Origin: Lineus longissimus | Lineage: Eukaryota > Nemertea > Pilidiophora > Heteronemertea > Lineidae | Reading direction: 5' to 3' | Length of the DNA: 64,000 nt | NCBI RefSeq assembly: GCF_910592395.1 | Contig: NC_088322.1 | Span: 12,643,431-12,707,430, forward strand | In this document: positions 58,264 through 64,000 of the stretch, piece after piece | How positions within the stretch are numbered: the first letter of the stretch is position 1 | Layout: each line of letters starts with the position of its first letter | Made by a program: the position numbers and the translations under genes | The notes under the pieces: generated by a model | Seen by the model: the letters and a program-made list of their open reading frames with translations, nothing else | Database searches by the model: none | What the model was told of the DNA's origin: nothing

Positions 58264-58440
58264 TTAGGTCGAAGGTCAACTCTTAAGGTGACCTCTTAGT
58301 CAAGGTCGTGTATTAGCTGTGACCTCAAAGGTCAATATAAGTGTTGAATCAACTGGTTCAAAGTCAGCTGCAGTGGTGCGACCTTCAAAACAAGGTCAAA
58401 GGTCAATAAAATGGAATCGACAGGTTCAAGGTCAAAGGTG
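58264..58440. promoter_or_regulatory. Cluster of nuclear-receptor half-sites in the cyclin Y 3' UTR
   Basis: Seven exact AGGTCA or TGACCT half-sites lie within 170 bp, starting 15 bp after the stop codon. They include a perfect DR1 (AGGTCAAAGGTCA, 58393-58405), an everted pair with 3-bp spacer (TGACCTCAAAGGTCA, 58320-58334) and TCAAGGTCA (58426-58434). Whether any receptor binds there is unknown. Confidence 0.4.
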
Positions 58441-58716
58441 CGACCCTCGTTTGAGGAGGTCTGTGATGTGATCTTGCAATAAAGGTCTGGTTCTTTGGTG
58501 CGACTTTATGCTCTTGTTCAAAGGAAACTTTTATAATTGAATGTGGGAAACGGATTCAAATCATGTGAGTATTGCATGAATCAACAGGGCAGCCAAAAGG
58601 GTCTGGTTGCTGTGAAACCTCTGCCAATCATTGTCAGTGAGGCTATTTCTGTTGGGGTAGCAGAATTTGCTTGGTCAAGTAACCGATATTTCTATGTTTG
58701 GTGGTTTTAGTTTTAG

Positions 58717-58722
58717 AATAAA
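58717..58722 (+). terminator. Candidate polyadenylation signal of cyclin Y
   Basis: AATAAA about 470 nt after the stop codon. Earlier AATAAA hexamers at about 58405 and 58480 are alternatives. Confidence 0.4.
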
Positions 58723-59573
58723 AGAGATTTGTCACAGGAATTCCTGTTTTGTTTGGTATTTTACTGGCTACCCTTCTGGGCTGTGAATTACAGGCATTAG
58801 AATACTTGTATTTGTGCATTTTTTATTCACAGCTAGAGACAGCGGTGTGACGTTACTGACGATCACCACCTGAGATCCTAGTCGATGGAGCCCATCTCAA
58901 TGTTGGTCAAATGCCACGTTTCACAGCACCATTTCTATGTAATTTGTACAGTGTTTGTACATAGGTGAGGTTTTTTGCACTCTAGATGTTTGCATACATG
59001 TATGCATGGTTGAGAAAATGCACACTTAAGATTTGATCTTTGTGAAGTCCTCAAAATGATTGTGTGAGTCGTATGAACTTCCTAAGTTGTTTTAATGCTA
59101 CCTGAAGCCTATGATACTCTAGTTAAACGACAGATAACGTGATGCTACTAATGAGTTTCTTACGAAGTAATTAATATTTGGATCAGTTTTTCTCAGCGGA
59201 TGCGTTCTTAAGTCCATGTCTCAATCAATTCTCAAGCGACTGACAAGTGTGAAATAAATTATTTAAAGGTTATGTTGTGCACAATAGCATTCCGCGAAGA
59301 TGACGTCACTGCAGCTGCTGCCCTCTATTTCCCCATCGCTGAATTACAGGCAATGTCGGACAAATATGCGGTTTCGTATTGGATTCAGGCTTTCTAACTA
59401 GGGCAGTTAGATTCAATCTGGCACATGTCCGAGTGTTGGAAATACAACATAATTGTTCTGAATATTTCTCTCTCTCACTCTAGGTATCATTCATGCTAAA
59501 AACAATGCAGGGTCAAAGATAATTGACTTTGAAATAAACTCAAATGCGTAGAAACAAGTGTCGATGTCCGACT

Positions 59574-59655
59574 GTCACGTGACTAAAACGTCATCAATAT
59601 CTTATGCAAATGACCTTGTGAGCTATAAATAGTAACTTCGCGGGATGCTATTGGT
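59574..59655 (+). promoter_or_regulatory. Compact promoter-like module (E-box, CRE half, octamer, TATA)
   Basis: Within 60 bp the plus strand has the palindrome GTCACGTGAC (59574-59583), ACGTCA (59588-59593), the octamer ATGCAAAT (59604-59611), TGACCTTG and CTATAAATAG (59623-59632). An ATTGG (inverted CCAAT) follows at 59650. No protein gene starts downstream, so it may drive a non-coding RNA, act as an enhancer, or be chance. Confidence 0.35.
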
Positions 59656-61684
59656 TAAGGCCTGGCAAGTAACTTATTATTTGTGTCTGACCCAAAGTGC
59701 CTGTTGTTGCCAGAGTGGGGGCAATGTGAAATTGTGATAATTTGCCATGTGACAGAACATTGACAATTTATCCATTGCACCTCTTCTGTCAAGTACGTGA
59801 TGGACTCGGGGTCGATTTGGCTCTTAGGTGCTTTGAAATGGCTGTAATCTTTGCTTGGTAGAAATAGACGGTTATTTCCCGACTTGCTGATGATGGTTGG
59901 AAGTATGACTGTTAAGTGCCGTCTTCAGCTGGCTGGGGAAAATGGCTGTATTATCGGTAATGAGATTTAAAGCTGCAGGCTATTTATTTTAAATTACCAG
60001 GGTAATGGTTCACAAAAATTTCCCCTGGGGAAAATCCTTTGCAGTTATAGAAGGTCGGTAGAAACTGACAACTTGTTTACTTAAGAACCTTTGAGATTTG
60101 TCCTGGGTTGCTATCTTAACTAGGTTTTTCCAATGTTTGACGTCGGGAAATTAGCCCCAACAGTCCTGGTACCCAACACTCTTAGGGACATGAGGTCTTT
60201 TCCAACACTGTCCGCCGATAGGTCCCTGAAGTCCCTCTTGTGGTGTTTTAGTAATATGTGCTTCAGTTGGGAGGAGAAAGTCTGTCTGGGCATAGTCGGC
60301 GTGTGGTAATTATGTGATTTTTCTACAAGTTATATTGCATTTATGTTTTTTCAAACTTTTTTTTACAATACAAGGATTGAGGATGTTCACAGCTAGCATG
60401 GCTAGGGTAGGGCAAACCTCAAAATCATGACCTCAAATATTAATGCTTTCGTATGTTACCTGGGCTGTCAAGGGGGTATTTTTTACTTGAAAAGTGGTTT
60501 TCATGTGCCAGGCATAAGATATGATCACAGTTTGGTAGGTCAGAAGTAGGCCCACTCAAATGCTTATCACAGATTTTGTAGCACAAAAGTGGTACTTCGG
60601 AGGGTTGGCAAAGCTTCTTAAGCGAATGCCAATGCCTACTGTTCAATCTTCTAATAATGATGTCTGAATTCAGGTTGCTGATGACTTTGTTATCGATCTG
60701 AAAAGTTTTGCCATTTCAGTGTAATTCCTGTCTTGACTGGGTCTGGTTACATTATGATTGAACCAATACGTCTGGTTCAATCCTTGTAGAATAGCCACTG
60801 TAAATTAAATGTGAATTTTTGTATAATTCATGAACTTGTAAATGTATGTATTGTTTCGCAATGCAGAAATGATCATAATATATATGAAAAATTGTGAAAA
60901 CAAAGTTGTTTTATTCTGTTCCTTACATTCCTCTGCGAGGCATTTCGCATCAGTCAGAAGACAACCGCATCAGAGCAGTCAACAAAGACCTAGAATGTCC
61001 CCCCCCCCCTGTTTGAGATCGCTGAGCCACTGGAGCTCGATAGTGGTGATGCAAACACATAAGTTGGGATGCAGAAATCGTTTCCCTTCGATAGATTGAG
61101 ATATTTTTTAACCATATGTGGGCCTTGTTCGATTCACATTGGACAGGACCAACTCGTATCTGACAATGCCAATCTCAAACAAAACATGCCTCTTTGCTTC
61201 ATCAAAATACTGTCATCAGTACGTGTAGTTGTGCTCTGACCCTTCTCTGTCCGACAAGCCTCGGTAGGGTCCTGCGCCCAGCATGCCTGGTCTCCTGGTA
61301 GTGCCATCTCTCGTGTTGCCTTTACCATGTTTACCTGTAGTTCCATCCTCCAACCAACTTCATTTTCTCCTACTTCACCAACAAGTGAGCAGGGCCTGCA
61401 TGGCATTAAACTTTTATCTGTTGGAAGTTGCCAAGCCCGGGGGAGGGGGAATGTTCCGTTCCTGAATGCCGATATGGACCACAAAACTGCAAGGACTCCG
61501 GTGAGGGCCACCCCTATTTTAGTGGGATTGTGGAAAATTTGGGAGGGCCAGAACATTGTGTTGCAATTGCCACTCTCCGCAACTGCCGGTCAGGAATCGG
61601 AATGGAGCCTTTCTTGAAACAGGATCTCGGGACAAGTTTCCCTTCAAATAACTCGAGATTGGATCCTTTTTTTCCATACAGTAA

Positions 61685-61690
61685 TTTATT
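61685..61690 (-). terminator. Candidate polyadenylation signal of KIF9
   Basis: AATAAA on the minus strand about 355 nt beyond the KIF9 stop codon. Confidence 0.35.
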
Positions 61691-62044
61691 ATGATAAGAA
61701 ATACATGTACTATTAGTACTATTTACAATAACGCTCTGTTATATTTCATTATTCTTATTTACACTAACAACATACATGTTCTATACACATTTAGGAACAA
61801 TTTCTTGCACATGGTATGCAAAATCTGTCGATAAACGATGGCAAGGAATATTTGGACACAAATCCAGAATATGATAAAAATCAATTCCTCTTGATTTGAA
61901 ATACAATCTATAAGGACGGATTCAATTAATTCAAGATTTGACAACGCATTTTTACAAATCACAGAAAATTTTAGTACACTGGTCAACATACATTGTATAC
62001 CTGTAAAGTTATCACAAAAAATTCAAGTGCCACCAATTGGCAAC

Positions 62045-64000
62045 CTACTGCACTTGTAACATTGACGGTGGAGTGCTACGTATCACTTTTGTGGGCGTTC
62101 CAGGCTTTCTTCTCATCGCCGGCTGAGGTTGTGACATTGCCGCCTCGTAGGTTTTCTGGAAGGAGAGGGAGAGTAAATATTCAACGCAAAGGTTGTGATT
62201 TGTTTTAGAAATACAACTTAAACGATTGCACAGAGGGATGTGGATTTACCCTAACATGCGAAAGGCATTGTTTCTGAATAGGGATCATTGCGGCACATCA
62301 GGCAGGCCATTTGTTTTGGGTTGGAGAGCACATGGGGTATAAAGTTTTTTTGTTGAATTCTGTACAACAACAACAGATGTAGAGAACTACAATGCCACCT
62401 ACCCTTCTTTCTGTTCTCATTTTAGCGTTATAAAAAGCAGCCGAGTCGGGATTCTCCAGCAGTAGCTCCATCTGGAGGCGATCAAACTTTTCTTGTTCAT
62501 CTTCGTACTGAAGAAGATAGAGAATACTTAAATAAAACTTCAATTACTTGAATACGCATACGACTTGACTTTTTGAGAAACTCCAAAAGTTGCTTCCATA
62601 GCCACAAAGGCTTTGGCATGGATTGAATAGACAAGACTTACTTACCAACGCCCCTGGTTGGAGTGTGCCAGCCCTCGAACCATAACCCTGGAGGGCACTG
62701 GTCTGTAGCTCAATACTGGAGGAGTCCAGGAAGCATTCTGAGTACCAGGTGTCAAATTCTGAAGAAAAAAACCCAACAGTAATATTGTAGTAAATTACCT
62801 ACATGATGGCCCCTGCTCTGGATCTGAGACTTAGAGAAAATGATGCAAAATATTGTTTCCAATTTGGATAAGGTCTCATGCTCTCTGAAGCTGCATATTT
62901 GGGTTCATTGTTGGCACAGTTGACAGTATTAAATATATTAGAAAGGGTCACGAAATATTGTGTACTCTGCAATGAAATATCAAGTATCCTTGATGCATTA
63001 TAGCATAGCAAACATAAGAACACAAAGTCAATGCACATACCGTGAATAAGTTTCTGTCTGCACTGATCCACCAGTTTCTGACAATATTGCGCCTCCGACT
63101 TGAGATGTCGGAGTTCGTCTGCATCCTGTTTGTACTGAGCCTTGGCCTCCTTCAACTTCTTCACTTCGAGGAATTCTTCTTCTGTTATGATGATTTCGCC
63201 CTCCTCGTTGAACATAATGCCTGGAATGATAGGAGCATTAAAGACCTGCATCCAGAAAGGAAAATGTCTGACTGGGATATGTGGGAGGTAATTTTGGTAC
63301 CACCCAGGAATTACTATATACAGAGTGGTTCTGAGCAAGTCCCTTTGACCTTCAACATGAAAATATTTGAAAACTTTTTTGAAAAACAATCTTACCATTT
63401 GCCTCTCGCTCCTGTCTGAGTGCCTCTAATCTCATTTTGGTGTTGTCGATCTTGACTTTAGTCATATTGATCTGGTTGGCAAGCTGCGAATACGCCTTCT
63501 TCTTTGCTGCATGAATTTCTAAAATACAACAAAAATTGGTCAATGTTCACCTTTTTGGGGGGGGGGGGGAAGGGCCAGAGTAATGAATGGTGAGCTGAAA
63601 TTCTATGAAGGTATTAGCAGAGCTTTCCAACCTACCCTTATTTTCATTGAGAATTCGATTAATTTCTGAGCCCCGTTCCTGCTTGAATTCTTCAAACGCC
63701 ACTGTCCTTGGTGGAGGTGTGCTCGGCCGTTGTTGCATTTGCGGCTTCACTATCTTGTCGCCTCCAGAACTAGAGGGTGTGGTTGTTTCGCGTTCTTTCT
63801 CCGTGCGTGAGGGCGTATGTGGGGTTGAGGTGTCCTGGTCTCGCCCACTGCCAGGGCTGCCAGGACCCTTCATGCCAGTAGGGCTATAAAATAATTGGTT
63901 GAAATTATAGAAGATCGCATACTTTTGCCCAGAGAAAAACTGTTATCAATGATCTTGACCTTGACCCTGACTAGATATTCATGACAGTGAGTAACATTCC
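62045..64000 (-). CDS. KIF9: Kinesin-9 (KIF9-like), C-terminal part, gene continues past right edge
   Basis: Kinesin-9 motors work in cilia and flagella, at the central apparatus in known cases. Six exons are visible: 63883-63636, 63518-63396, 63220-63041, 62758-62646, 62507-62403, 62155-62045 (stop TAG). All are GT-AG with matching phases; the first needs a two-base carry-over from an exon outside the window. Recognisable family segments are AFEEFKQERGSEINRILNEN, a coiled coil (NQINMTKVKIDNTKMRLEAL), EEGEIIITEEEFLEVKKLKE, EAQYCQKLVDQCRQKL, EFDTWYSECFL and NPDSAAFYNAKM. These follow the order of the KIF9 C-terminal tail. A Pro/Ser/Thr-rich low-complexity stretch precedes the coiled coil. The motor domain is not in the window. 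KIF6, the sister kinesin-9, is the main alternative. The basic tail after NAKM is lineage-specific. Confidence 0.8.

Larger units (their letters stand above)
58750..62044. other. Convergent intergenic region between cyclin Y and KIF9
   Basis: It holds the 3' ends of both genes, the promoter-like module at 59.6 kb, a C run near 61000-61010 and a SINE-body fragment at 61033-61060. Open frames near 61.1-61.7 kb on both strands overlap each other and show no domain, so I do not call a gene there. Confidence 0.4.

Noticed and set aside
61134-61694. Overlapping frames of 60-140 codons on both strands between cyclin Y and KIF9
   Set aside because: They overlap one another, have no recognisable domain and sit in 3' flanking DNA of both genes.

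Overview
The window is animal nuclear DNA: AT-rich, repeat-rich, with GT-AG introns. I reconstructed four multi-exon protein genes by joining exons with compatible splice sites and phases. An E75-type nuclear receptor with a very long C-terminal F domain points to a protostome. Large introns, foldback elements, tRNA-derived SINEs and codon-repeat (ACG)n elements suggest a marine lophotrochozoan (mollusc, brachiopod, annelid or similar). The phylum cannot be fixed from the sequence alone.

Layout. 1-5324 is probable 3' UTR and 3' flank of E75, with a tRNA-like relic and a 208-bp foldback element. 5325-10750 (minus) is E75/NR1D, nine coding exons and 1,097 codons plus stop, with a likely non-coding first exon and TATA promoter near 11963-12280. 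About 12.3-39.8 kb holds no gene I can defend. It carries foldback elements, a small MITE family, an insertion with a captured exon, a retrotransposon fragment that grades into a 68-bp minisatellite, a 56/50-bp palindromic satellite and tRNA-like relics.

39867-50017 (minus) is a USP37-type deubiquitinase, 17 coding exons and 1,287 codons plus stop. Three introns of this gene carry copies of one dispersed repeat family. 53680-58249 (plus) is cyclin Y, eight exons and 355 codons plus stop. USP37 and cyclin Y are head to head across a housekeeping-like region near 52.9-53.1 kb with ETS, CCAAT and YY1 motifs. 62045 to the right edge (minus) is the C-terminal end of a kinesin-9 (KIF9-like) gene that continues outside the window.

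How the parts relate. E75 is a haem-binding transcription repressor of the ecdysone/HR3/FTZ-F1 type network. USP37 and cyclin Y are both cell-cycle or CDK-linked regulators and probably share a promoter region. KIF9 is a ciliary motor. The observation I find most worth checking is that the repeat family inside USP37 carries, in every ~300-bp unit, an exact FTZ-F1/ERR-type site, and in several units an exact ROR/E75-type site. A separate cluster of AGGTCA half-sites lies just after the cyclin Y stop codon. Everything about regulation here is inference from motifs.
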